From Branchiostoma floridae (Eukaryota > Chordata > Leptocardii > Amphioxiformes > Branchiostomatidae): a stretch of 64,000 nt of DNA. The translations under genes and the position numbers were made by a program. A model generated the notes under the pieces. The model was not told where the DNA came from and did no database searches. It saw nothing but the letters and a program-made list of their open reading frames with translations. The stretch covers positions 14,711,811 through 14,775,810 of the forward strand of contig NC_049986.1 in assembly GCF_000003815.2 (NCBI RefSeq), written 5' to 3'. Positions 49,552-59,167 of the stretch are shown piece by piece. Numbering within the stretch: position 1 is the first letter of the stretch; each line of letters opens with the position of its first letter.

Positions 49552-49636
49552 TACACTAACATGTCTAGACCTGTCAGTTAGCGGTGGTTGGAAGAACATT
49601 ACTTACCTATATTGTCTCTTATCACGCCAAGGAAAT

Positions 49637-49678
49637 ATTGCTTTCACCAAGGAGGTTATATAACCTCATTGCTTTCAC
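49637..49678. repeat. 20-bp palindromic cassette between 11-bp direct repeats
   Basis: ATTGCTTTCAC at 49637-49647 and 49668-49678 flanks CAAGGAGGTTATATAACCTC, whose last 16 bases are a perfect palindrome. The same layout occurs at 63694-63747 and, split by a LINE, at 50679/54670. Confidence 0.7.
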
Positions 49679-49679
49679 T

Positions 49680-49817
49680 AATCTAAGAGAATCGTTGCTG
49701 ACTCACTTTGTATCAACTTATCTGGCGGCATCAGGTTGCTGTACATGTGCGAGCTTTGTTTGTGTTGTATGCTGTTTCTCTTAATTTGGGCAAACTATTG
49801 CTCAAATAAAGCAGAAA
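49680..49817 (+). repeat. Dispersed repeat ending CAAATAAAGCAG, copy 1
   Basis: Parallel in order to 55222-55365: GTTGCTG(A/G)CTCACTTT, then ATCAGGTTG(C/T)TGT, GTGAGCTT-like steps, GGCAAACTATTG and CAAATAAAGCAG. The AATAAA near the end suggests a retroposon 3' end. Confidence 0.65.
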
Positions 49818-50050
49818 AGTATTAACCTGAAATAATCTCTTTGATATCTAAGCCTTCAATTGAAAAAAAAAACATATATATATTTCATCTCTTTAATGTC
49901 ATTAAATACATTGCCGGTAAGAGCTCATATAAACATAGAGCCATTTGCTTATGGGATCCCTTTCACCGCTGAGCTACAAATGTATATATACCTTACCCTC
50001 CTTCCGGGCCCCAAAATCTACATGTGAATCGCTACTTACAGCGCTACTAT

Positions 50051-50170
50051 TTCTCCCCAATCAGAGGTTTTTGCGGTTTTTGACGTGTTTCTGGGCCTTC
50101 TTGTTGGGTTTTACATTCTGTATAGTTGACTTCGTGTCCGCCAGCCAAACAGACATGAAGAAAACAATTC
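50051..50170. mobile_element. Truncated CTCTCC-family MITE (left part only)
   Basis: CTCCCCAATCAGAGG at the left, then an internal CCAGCCAAACAGACATGAAG block as in the 49358 copy. Similarity stops near 50170 and the right terminus is absent, the next sequence being the 170-bp satellite. Confidence 0.65.
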
Positions 50171-50199
50171 TAATTCTAATAAGTCTAATTCCAGATAGA

Positions 50200-50698
50200 A
50201 CCCCTGAGAATGCAGGAAATGGCGTCTCAAAGGGTCCATATTTCAAAATTTCTCAGAGCCTCCCGGCCCTCGGCTCTGAACAGGGTAAAATATGTTGCGG
50301 AAGCGTTGCCCTCAAAAACTTTACCACTCATACAGATTTCAGTGTCAAGCTTAGTTTCGGGCAAAAAGTACTCCTAGAATGCAGAAAATGAGGTTTCTCC
50401 CTTGCGAAGGCTTGCGCCTTTGGCGCTTACGACGACATTGCGAAAATATGTTAGGGGCGTGAGTTTTCCGGCACAAAGAAACTTTTCTCTCTAAGAAAAT
50501 GTTATATCTGATTTAGCTTCGTCTTACAGCAAAATCTGTCCTTCAAAAGGCAGTAAATGGCGTTTCAGACGGTCCAGATTTTAAAATTTCTCCGGACTTA
50601 TATTACAACGTCTCGTGCCTTCCGAGCTCGAATCGAAATGGTAAAATATGTCGGGGGCTCTTGGGGTGGAGGCCAAAAGCTATAACCAAGGAGCTTTT
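50200..50698 (+). repeat. About 170-bp satellite-like repeat, three units
   Basis: The block TGCAGGAAATGGCG, with variants, recurs near 50211, 50381 and 50551 (170-bp spacing). It is followed by variants of AGGGTCCA...TTCAAAATTTCTC and by GGTAAAATATGT-type ends. Related units occur at 54725 (+), 56140 (-) and 57540-57985 (-). The array is interrupted on its right by the LINE at 50699. Confidence 0.75.
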
Positions 50699-50758
50699 AT
50701 CAGGTATGCTTACTTGCTTGCTTTTGCTTAGGGCTGTCCGTCGTTGCCGACGATGACG

Positions 50759-53455
50759 TCACGTTCGGTTGGCCGCATGTGTTCTTTGGTGGCTGGTAAG
50801 TCCGATTCTGGATTTGCACGTCCTGCCGCACTCTTCGCATATGTGGTTGCTGGAAGTGGATGTGTTGCTAGTTGGCAGGTGCCGGCGTCGTCTTCTTTCT
50901 TCGTACTGCTGGTTGAAGCTGGCGGTGAATCTTGCAGCCCCCACAGCACACTCCTGTCTCCATCTGTTTCTGTCAGCTGCAGAGGTCTCGAGGCCCTGCG
51001 GAGGTATGCCACACTTCTTGAGGTTTGCTTTCAGGTTGTCCTTGAAGCGTTTATGCTGTCCCCCTACTGTTCGTTTACCCTTGGTGAGCTCCCCGTACAG
51101 CATGTGTCTAGGTAGGCGATTGCCAGGCATGCGTATGACATGGCCGGCCCACCTGAGTTGCCTCTGGAGGAGCAGTGTTTCCAGTGGTTCGATGTCAGCC
51201 CTGCGTCGAATCTCGGCATGTGGGACCTTGTGCCACCACTTAAGTCCAAGTATTCTTTGCAGACATCTCGTGTGGAACTGCTCGAGCATGCGAATGTGCC
51301 GTCTGTATGGTGTCCAGGCCTCACTAGCGTACAAGAGGATAGACAGACAGATGGCTTTGTACACTGCCACTTTGGTTTTAATTGTGAGGTCTTTGTTGAG
51401 AAATACCCTGGATGCAAGTCTCCCAAAGGATGAAGAGGCTAGCCCGATGCGTCTCTGCACCTCATCCGTGATGTCGCCTGTGACACTTAGCACCGATCCT
51501 AAGTAGGTGAATGCTGGGACACTCTTCAGTGCTGTGTCTTTGATGGAGAACGCAGCAGGCTCTGTACCAGGCCGTCCCAGGTCCATGGCCTCCGTCTTAC
51601 CACAGTTAATGAGAAGCCCAGCCCGTGTATAGGTATCATCCAGCGTGTTGAGGTTTCTCTGTAGTCCTGCAGCTGTTGAGCCAGTAACGGCAGCATCATC
51701 AGCATATTGTAGCTCCAGTATGTCCTCTTGTGTGACCCTCGTGTGGGCTTTCAGCCTGCGCAGGTTGAACAGGTTGCCGTCCAGCCGGTATGTGAGAGAG
51801 ATGCAGTCCTCGGGTTTTATTCGCTGCTTGGCTGCCAACATCACTGCAGCGAGGAATAAGTTGAAGATCACTGGGGCAATGACGCATCCTTGTCTAACAC
51901 CTGTGCAGACTTCGAAGGGATCGGACTTGCCCCCGCCGCCTATGACTCTCACTCTAGCTCCATCGTGCAGTGCTTTAAGGACCCTTAGGAACCTGTCGGG
52001 ACAGCCAAATCTCCCCAGTACCTCCCACAGCAACGGCCTGTTTACTGTATCAAAGGCCTTGGTTAGGTCTATAAAGACCATGTAGAGATCCTGGTGTTGT
52101 TCCCTGCATTTCTCCTGAACTTGTCTAAGTACGAAGATCATGTCGACAGTGCTGCGGTCCTTTCTGAAGCCGCACTGGCTTTCTGGGAGGACCTCTTCCG
52201 CTACTGCCTTGATGAGTCTCAGGAGCATGATCCTAGAGAGCACCTTGCCCGCACTTGACAGGAGTGAGATGCCACGACTGTTGCTACAGGATGCCCTATC
52301 TCCCTTCTTCTTGTAGATGCTGACAAGGTCTGCGTCTTTCCATTGCTGAGGGACACAGCCTGAGTTCCAGCAAGCCACCACGAAGGAGTGTAGACAGAGG
52401 GCAACTGCCTCACCTCCGTGCCGCAGGATTTCACCTGGAACTTCATCAGGGCCTGCTGCCTTGTTGTTTTTGAGGGAGTTCACTGATGCCTGCACCTCTT
52501 CAAGTGTTGGGGGATCATCGAGGCTCTCCAGCACTGGGAGCTTTGGGACATCGTCCAGGACGCTGTCATCGACTTCTGTGTGTCTATTCAGGAGCTGTCT
52601 GTAATGTTCTGCCCATCGGGCCAGAATGGCAGCTTTCTCGGTTATAAGGGTTGTTCCATCTGCGCTTCGGACTGGGAAGTTTGTACCTCGCCTTGGCCCA
52701 TAGGCAGCCTTCAGAGCACAGTAGAATTGTTGCTGGTTTCCCTTGTCCGCGTAGCCCTGTATTTCTGTGGCGAGGCGGGTCCACCATTCGTTTTTCATTT
52801 TCCTAATTTCTCGCTGTGCTTGAGACCGGACTTCAGCAAGCCTGGCTCTGTTAGCTGGTGATGGGCTCCTTAGGACGGCGGCATGAGCGGAGTGTTGCTC
52901 CCTTAGGAGGGTGTGTATGTCCTCTCTCTGCTCGTCAAACCAGTCTCTATTCCGTTTGGTGGTGGTGCCAAGTACTTGGCGTGCAGTGGTGTTGAGGGTG
53001 CTGGCTACTGCTTCCCAGGCAGTGGTCAGGAGCTCTGTGTCTGCAGTCAAGTCTTCCAGTGCGTGGGTGAGACGACTGGCCAGTGCCGTTTGTAGTTCTT
53101 CTCTTTTGCCACTGTCTTCTAGGGCCCTGGTGTTAAGTTTTCCAGCATGTGCATTCTTACGTGCGTGTTTCTTGATGTGTATTTCAAGTCTTGTGCGTAC
53201 CATTCTATGGTCAGTCCATCCTTGTGCTCCTCTCATAACTCGTGTGATTTTAACGTCTTTCCGGTCAAGTTGCCGTACTAGGACATAGTCCAGCATGTGC
53301 CATCTTTTTGACCTTGGATGCATCCATGTGGTCTTGTGCATTGTGCGCAGTTGGAAAAGTGTATTTGTGATCACGAGGTCGTGCTCAGCACAGAAGGAGA
53401 GGAGGCGCAGTCCGTTGTCGTTACACTTGCCTACGCCGTGGACTCCCATCACTCT
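50759..53455 (-). CDS. LINE ORF2 protein, 3' segment: endonuclease C-terminal half, reverse transcriptase, zinc finger
   Basis: Part of an open frame of 917 codons (50759-53512) whose first 19 codons read through the inversion junction. Counting from that frame: residues 20-110 are the C-terminal half of an APE-like endonuclease (TDHRMV near 100, the catalytic H region). Residues 345-640 are the reverse transcriptase, with NNKAAGPDEVPGEIL, GFRKDRSTVD, VFIDLTKAFDTVN (478-490), GVRQGCVIAP (538-547) and YADD (603-606, catalytic Asp pair). The C terminus has a C2H2-like finger (C892, C895, H908, H912) in a CEECGR...SRIGLTSH context known from several invertebrate LINEs. It would nick target DNA and prime cDNA synthesis on its own RNA, but here lacks the N-terminal half of the nuclease. 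The exact LINE clade is not assigned. Confidence 0.93.
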   Translation of the reverse strand, partial: RVMGVHGVGKCNDNGLRLLSFCAEHDLVITNTLFQLRTMHKTTWMHPRSKRWHMLDYVLVRQLDRKDVKITRVMRGAQGWTDHRMVRTRLEIHIKKHARKNAHAGKLNTRALEDSGKREELQTALASRLTHALEDLTADTELLTTAWEAVASTLNTTARQVLGTTTKRNRDWFDEQREDIHTLLREQHSAHAAVLRSPSPANRARLAEVRSQAQREIRKMKNEWWTRLATEIQGYADKGNQQQFYCALKAAYGPRRGTNFPVRSADGTTLITEKAAILARWAEHYRQLLNRHTEVDDSVLDDVPKLPVLESLDDPPTLEEVQASVNSLKNNKAAGPDEVPGEILRHGGEAVALCLHSFVVACWNSGCVPQQWKDADLVSIYKKKGDRASCSNSRGISLLSSAGKVLSRIMLLRLIKAVAEEVLPESQCGFRKDRSTVDMIFVLRQVQEKCREQHQDLYMVFIDLTKAFDTVNRPLLWEVLGRFGCPDRFLRVLKALHDGARVRVIGGGGKSDPFEVCTGVRQGCVIAPVIFNLFLAAVMLAAKQRIKPEDCISLTYRLDGNLFNLRRLKAHTRVTQEDILELQYADDAAVTGSTAAGLQRNLNTLDDTYTRAGLLINCGKTEAMDLGRPGTEPAAFSIKDTALKSVPAFTYLGSVLSVTGDITDEVQRRIGLASSSFGRLASRVFLNKDLTIKTKVAVYKAICLSILLYASEAWTPYRRHIRMLEQFHTRCLQRILGLKWWHKVPHAEIRRRADIEPLETLLLQRQLRWAGHVIRMPGNRLPRHMLYGELTKGKRTVGGQHKRFKDNLKANLKKCGIPPQGLETSAADRNRWRQECAVGAARFTASFNQQYEERRRRRHLPTSNTSTSSNHICEECGRTCKSRIGLTSHQRTHAANRT

Positions 53456-54037
53456 CAGGTTTAACCATGCCGGGCAGGTTACAGGCGAGAGGCCAGACGA
53501 AAGGCAGTACACCTACCCCTACACCTACCCCCTTCACCCTTTACCCTACTACCCTTACTCGTACCTTTACCCCTCCCCCTGGAGCAAGCGCTTGGGTGTC
53601 AGCGCAGCGGCTGATATGAACTTCGCCGCAGGCACTCTGCAACCCCCTGGCAAGCCAGTCGTCTCGGATTTCCCTGCCACTGGAGCACTCGCCAGGACGG
53701 TCAAGACAGTGGATTGGGCTCGTGCGCTCCCTCTACACTTAAAACCTCTCAAGCACATGCTTCACTTCTACCGACCGCATGTCACAGAAGCATTTCCGCA
53801 CCAAGTCTCAAGTCCCACGGCGATAGGGGCGGAGTGACGGGAGCAGGTGAGACGCCACCAGAAGCTCTCAGCTCTTAACCTGCACGTGTGGCGGCTTCAG
53901 TGCTGATGGTCGTCGGATGGCTGGAAGAGGAGCGACAGCCCCCGAAGGCAGCGCCTGAAGCGTCTGGGCAGCCCTTTTCAGGGATCACACTGCCCACCCC
54001 AAAGCTGGGGAAGGGCCTAGAAAAGGTGGCCTAAACA

Positions 54038-54635
54038 TTGTTCGCTCCAACTTACCACGGGCAGGCGGCCGTACCTGTCGTGGCGTCCCACATATGCGGT
54101 CGCAACAAGAAGAAGAGAATAAACTTAACACTTGCAAGCTGGAATATAAGAACATTACTTGACAATGACCAATCTGAATGTCCTGAACGGCGTACCGCAC
54201 TGATCGCAGCTGAATTAGGCAGGTACAACATAGACATAGCTGCACTCTCAGAGACACGACTAGCAGAGGAGGGTTCGTTGACTGAGGAAGGCGAAGGTTA
54301 CACCTTCTTCTGGAAAGGCCTCCCTGAGGATGAAAGAAGGCTATATGGAGTAGGTTTTGCAATTCGAACAGAACTCCTGAAAGTAGCAAAGGAAGACCCT
54401 CAAGGACTAAGTGAAAGGATAATGACATGGCGTATACCTCTACAGAACAACAGATACCTGACTCTGATAAGCACATACGCACCCACACTTGTTGCTAGTG
54501 ATGCGGAAAAAGACTCATTCTACGAGGCCTTAAACACAGCCGTAAGAGCAGTTCCACATGCAGACAAACTGGCCATACTAGGGGACTTCAACGCCCGAGT
54601 TGGAAACAGCCATCACCTGTGGCAGAGAGTGATGG
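54038..54635 (+). CDS. LINE ORF2 protein, inverted 5' segment: endonuclease N-terminal half
   Basis: The frame (stop-free to 54682, with no certain ATG; upstream context suggests the true start is near 54038-54110) shows the APE-endonuclease motifs in order: LASWNIRTLLDN, ALSETRL (catalytic Glu), GVGFAI, STYAPT and LGDFNARVG. It stops being LINE-derived at GAGAGTGATGG (54625-54635), where the protein should continue into the segment now on the minus strand. It is a partial coding sequence caused by the inversion and not an independent gene. Confidence 0.9.
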
Positions 54636-54724
54636 ATAAGCACATCAGGTATAAGCTCCTTGCTATAACCATGTGTAATTAGATGAAAATGTCAAAATCA
54701 ACCTAGCTTAGTCGGTCGGCAAAA

Positions 54725-54845
54725 TTTGCCGAAAAATGCAGGAAATAGCATTTAAGAGGGTCTTGATTTTGAAATTTTCCCGGGGGAGCATACCCCCGGA
54801 CCCCCCTAGGATGCATCGCGCCTCCGGCGCTCCATGTGCTGAAAC
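54725..54845 (+). repeat. Unit of the 170-bp satellite family
   Basis: AAAAATGCAGGAAATAGCAT, then AGAGGGTCTTGATTTTGAAA, as in the units at 50.2-50.7 kb. It lies just right of the LINE, which supports insertion of the LINE into this array. Confidence 0.65.
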
Positions 54846-54966
54846 AATAGTTCAATCCCTCCATGAGAAATTTGCTGCCGCCGTCTCTGTGGCGGGCCGG
54901 GAACTCTAGATCTGCCTGTCATGGACATTGTCCCTGTCATTCCTCCAGGTTCCGGGTACCTTTTGC

Positions 54967-55020
54967 TTCTCACAATGTCAATAGTCGGATATTTTCTCAC
55001 AATGTCAATAGTCGGATATT
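54967..55020. repeat. 27-bp tandem duplication
   Basis: TTCTCACAATGTCAATAGTC, then GGATATT, occurs at 54967 and 54994 without mismatch. Confidence 0.95.
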
Positions 55021-55108
55021 TTCACCCATTTTCACCCCAACTACTCTAGCGCTGTATGGATAGGAATGCACGTCAATGTTACGTAAGTGTTATGCGTTGT
55101 ATTAAACT

Positions 55109-55200
55109 CCTTCTGAATTTACCGTTAAGCGTTACCGGGCCTCCTGAATTTACCGTTAAGCGTTACCGGGCCTCCTGAATTCACCGTTAATCGTTACCAA
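55109..55200. repeat. 31-bp tandem repeat, three copies
   Basis: TGAATTTACCGTTAAGCGTT, then ACCGGGCCTCC, recurs at 55114, 55145 and 55176; the third copy is slightly diverged. Confidence 0.95.
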
Positions 55201-55221
55201 GATCCCCCCATGCAGACCCTC

Positions 55222-55365
55222 ATCTAGGCGAATAGTTGCTGGCTCACTTTTTCTCAAATTACTTCTCAAGGAGCATCGGATCAGGTTGTTGTGTGTGTGT
55301 GAGCTTGATATGTGAGTGTCTGTTGCTTCCTTACACTTTGGCAAACTATTGACCAAATAAAGCAG
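55222..55365 (+). repeat. Dispersed repeat ending CAAATAAAGCAG, copy 2
   Basis: Second copy of the repeat at 49680-49817, with the same order of blocks and the same terminal CAAATAAAGCAG. Confidence 0.65.
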
Positions 55366-56139
55366 AGCTCTAGAGAAGCAAACAAGCTTTCTATTGATAT
55401 GTAATACAATGAAATTGATGCAGAAACAACGGAAATATGATCAATCGAAGTTGATATTCCAAACTTTTTGTGCGGAGTTGAGTACTTACTTAGTTTACAT
55501 CTTGCTGATACTAAGAAAGATATGTATTCTGGAATTTCTGGAATGCTGAAAAACGACTTTTAGATTTAAGCGAAAGGAATCAAAACTAGAAAGGTAATAT
55601 TTGCAAGCAAATACAGAATGTTACCTTCACATGTTGTAGTCTAACACTGGCAACTGTTTTGTTCATTCTTATTTGAACACGTTTCTAAATGTAGTGACCC
55701 AAGCCCCTGTAGATCTGACATTTGCTACATTATGTAACCGGACACCACATGGTGTCTGCTACTTTACCGGTTACCATGGTGACAGCCGTCTGGTCCAGGT
55801 CGTTGACCTTATTTGTGCGGAGAAGAAGAAACAAAGCAAAAACAGATATGTTCCCTTCTGTGAAGGTAACATAATAATGGCGACGGCAACACAGTCGATA
55901 TCACCGATCTGGAAATAATTCTATCAGATACTAGTCTTCATCACACAAATAGCACTTCATATTTTGCCAACTTTTAGCCTATTACTTTTGCTTGACTAAA
56001 TCGACCCACCTAACATCCAGGTGTGGGATTCTGTGAGGCTAATGAAACCCGGGACAACGAGATAGTGACACCAAGGAGATTAAAAAAGGAACCTGCAATA
56101 CAGTCTATAGGTGCAGAGGCGGCGGCACCAATTTTTAGT
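55366..56139. other. Intergenic; nothing recognised
   Basis: No conserved coding or element sequence seen. Confidence 0.45.
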
Positions 56140-56265
56140 TGGGGCGGAAATGTTGTATAATCAAACCCCCTACTAGGAGGGCCCGGAGGCAAGCACGTGT
56201 CTAATCTAGACCCTCTGAAAGACTATTTCCTGTATTTTGATTGACAAGTTTTGCTGGTACACTAA
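56140..56265 (-). repeat. Unit of the 170-bp satellite family (inverse orientation)
   Basis: GACCCTCTGAAAG and ATTTCCTGTATTTTGATTGA correspond, in reverse complement, to the GGGTCC and GCAGGAAAT blocks of the family. Confidence 0.55.
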
Positions 56266-56580
56266 GCTAAGGTTAGTGGCATTTCTATTAAAGATACACA
56301 AAATACACATGGTTTTAGCTTAATATATATAATACTAGGGTAACGCCCCCAAAATACAAACTAGGACGATGGTTCATTGTGCAATAGTTGTATCAGTGAC
56401 AATGTAGGGAAATGTATAGACAACAAAATGTACAGTCTAATATATACGTTATATCACAACAATTCCAGTTACTACAATACTATGAACTACACTGAGTGCA
56501 ATCTGCGGGAATAAAGGGAACTATAACATACATCAGATTGAGAACTTCTATGCTATTATCGACATAATATTTGTCAAACG

Positions 56581-57428
56581 TTATTTATGAATGGTACCGT
56601 TTCTTTGTTGCATGGCGTGATAATTGTATTGACCTAGGTGGATAGATATGGAGTCATGACATGATAAAAGTATATTGAAGGTGTCATCACATGTGTGTGG
56701 TAGACATACATTGGACTTACATGTGATTGATCGCATTAACATCTGTCTCTCTTCATTGTATGTAGGACAAGTCATAATGAAATGATAATCATCTTCAATG
56801 CTAGTGTCATCTTGACATGAAGGACATAGTCTCTGATCTGTTGGTATATTATGTTGACGACCTTTATCGATTTCGAGGCAGTGTGCACTTATTCTCAGTT
56901 TGGTAATGCTGTTCACAAAATATTTGTTTTGAATAGATAAGAGGTAGTTTCTATAACGAACTGAGATTTTATTTTAGAATACGCTTTGAGTTTATTGTTC
57001 TTTTTTATTTTTTTGTTTCCATTCAAAGAGGAATGTGTCCTTCATGCGTTCTTTGAATGTGTTTCCAAAATATTTGCGTCAACGGTAGGGTTGAGCCAAA
57101 TATTTCGGAATCTATGTCGCCTTAGCATATCTTGAACATGTGCAGCTCAAGCTTTGTGTCCTTCGACAGCTACATCGTGATTTTTTCACAGTTCTAGTCT
57201 GTCATTAGACATGTTCTGCAGCCTGAGCCAATATTTTATCAGATGAGTCTGGGTGTCAATGTATAATGGGAAAGCTCCTAGTTCTCCCCATACCGCGGCG
57301 TTGACGGAGCTTCTGGGAACACGGAGTAGTATTTTGTAGAGAACATATTCTAAGTCGGGAACTTCGTATGATGCTGTTGGTTGCTCTACCGACACGTTTT
57401 GGTTTCTTAGTATGTTCGAATTATGCAT
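56581..57428 (-). pseudogene. LINE ORF2 C-terminal remnant, frameshifted
   Basis: Two minus-strand frames form one decayed LINE C terminus. 57428-57186 gives VNAAVWGELGAFPLYI and KYWLRL. 56916-56581 gives LRISAHCLEIDKGR and LCPSC...DYHFIMTCPTYNEER, the usual C-terminal Cys/His region of one group of animal LINEs. Between them (56917-57185) the frame is broken. The clade differs from the inverted LINE at 50.7-54.6 kb. Confidence 0.85.
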
Positions 57429-57539
57429 TATGTTTAGCTTGCACTGTATTTCTTAAGACATATGAGTACATGGCGGCTGCAATTAGGATCAGTTTTCCGA
57501 TACAAATATACATGCATTTTCACCATTTCAAGCGCCGAA

Positions 57540-57985
57540 GGTACGAGCCGTCGCAAGGTACTAGTAGTTTCGGGGAGTTTTTGAAATTTGCACCATCTGA
57601 AACGCCATTTCCTGCATTTTGAGAGACAGATTTTGCTCACAGATCAAGCTAAATCTTATGAAATTTCTAGAGAAAAAAAAACATTTGAGGGCAAGGACAT
57701 ACCGCCCAAACATATTTTCACTACGTGAGCACCGAAAGCGCAAGCCGTCTGAAGGGCGGATAAACTTTTAAAATCTGGACCCTTTGAAACTTTTCATTTT
57801 CTGCATTTCAGGGGCACATTTTGCTTGTAAACGACGCTCCGGCAGCATATTTCCACCATGTTCAGCGCCGAAGGCGGGAGCCGTCTCAAGGGGGACTTTA
57901 GAAATTTTGAAATCTGGTCCCCCTGAATCCCAATTTCCTGCAATTTTAGGGGCAAATTTTGCCGGTAGACTAGATTCAAAAGTGG
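57540..57985 (-). repeat. 170-bp satellite family, about three units (inverse orientation)
   Basis: The blocks TTTCCTGCATTTT, TTTTCTGCATTTC and TTTCCTGCAATTTT at about 57608, 57796 and 57933 are each followed by CAxATTTTGC. They are spaced about 189 and 137 bp, so the unit length is less regular here. GCGCCGAAGGCGGGAGCCGT-like blocks alternate with them. Confidence 0.7.
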
Positions 57986-58212
57986 AAATATCTTTTATTA
58001 GCAACAAGCTTTAACACCTTGACAATACATTCGATGAACTTTCAGGTGACCAGATAAATTGGAGAAAGATTAGGAGAATCAAAAGAAGTCAAGAGGTGAA
58101 ACATGGCACATTTCTGAACTGTTTTTTTTTTACCACAAAGGACATTGGAATCATCTCTTGATTCGTAGAATCTTCTGACATCAATGATACATTAGTCTGT
58201 CAACTTTGCGGT

Positions 58213-58495
58213 GCGTGTTACAGTGCCTTACAGTGAACATTTGTCATCTTGTAACAATCAGGTATATCATCAACAGCGTAATCCTTTACCGCAGGTTTAC
58301 ATTCTTAGTTATGCTTTACCGCAGGTTTACATTCTTAGTTATGTTATATGTATCGGTGATATATTATGACGGCGTGTTACAGTGCCTTACAGTGAACATT
58401 TGTCATCTTGTAACAATCAGGTATATCATCAACAGCGTAATCCTTTACCGCAGGTTTACATTCTTAGTTATGTAATATGTATCGGTGATATATGA
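58213..58495 (+). repeat. 159-bp tandem duplication with an internal 30-bp duplication
   Basis: GCGTGTTACAGTGCCTTACA starts both copies (58213 and 58372). In copy 1 only, CTTTACCGCAGGTTTACATT, then CTTAGTTATG, is itself duplicated. Near-perfect identity implies recent origin. Confidence 0.93.
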
Positions 58496-59167
58496 CGCTA
58501 GCTTGGAGATTAGCGCTTACTGTCTGCCCAAAGAGCTATCTACCTCTCAGATATCACGACCACCGCATGTCCATAAAATGAGATATAAAAAATTGAAGTT
58601 TTGCTGCAGTACCTTGGGAAGCCACTAGGGGTCCATTATCGAACATGACCTTCATTGTTCTCACCCCTACCACATACCTGACCCCTATCATACAAAGTGG
58701 GAGTGAGGGAGGGAGAGGAAGTTAAAGTAAACAGACTCCGAGAGGCGTATAAATAAAGAGTATGAGATTCCCACATTAAAAAATTGTATCTCTACTCCAC
58801 CTCTGTAGGGTTGCCCTGACGCCTGTTACATTTTGCAAGTCTCAAGGGACTGTTTCTTGCCTGAGATCTTTGAATCTTTGATATTTATGATATTACGTCA
58901 GTACTGGCTGGTATTGTCCGCACCAAGACTAGATGATTAGATTTTGGGCCCCCTAGTAAGTCATGCGCATAACATTTACAGAAGCACTTAAAATTTCATG
59001 GAGGTATGAGGTTGCCGAACCTAGTTGATAAGAGTTTGTGTGACTTTATCAAATAACAATTAAATTATATGTAATGAGTAGCATATTTATGTCTAAAGAC
59101 ATTATCTACATAACAAACCTGGTTCATTTGGCAAAGGTATGATTTCGTGGAACTCTAGTTTTATTAT
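58496..59167. other. Intergenic; nothing recognised
   Basis: No conserved coding or element sequence seen. Confidence 0.45.

Larger units (their letters stand above)
50699..54652 (-). mobile_element. Nearly full-length LINE with 5' inversion (twin priming)
   Basis: ATCAGGTAT at 50699-50707 and 54644-54652 is a 9-bp target duplication. From the 3' end, the minus strand carries an AAGC-rich tail (50708-50730), a terminal hairpin (CGTCG-GCAA-CGACG, about 50738-50751) and the RT-bearing frame up to about 53455. The remaining 5' part (53456-54635) lies in plus orientation and carries the 5' UTR-like region, including a TACCCC-rich tract at 53510-53580, and the first half of the endonuclease. The inner breakpoint is marked by GAGAGTGATGG in both segments. 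Both coding segments lack internal stops, implying a young insertion; as inserted, the element cannot encode a full endonuclease. Confidence 0.92.

Noticed and set aside
50769-52085. Long plus-strand frames opposite the reverse transcriptase
   Set aside because: Antisense shadows of the LINE ORF; no motifs in their own right.
53295-53837. 180-codon plus-strand frame with a PYTYPLHPLPYYPY segment
   Set aside because: It spans the LINE inversion junction and the pyrimidine-rich 5' UTR-like tract, so it is a chimeric chance frame.
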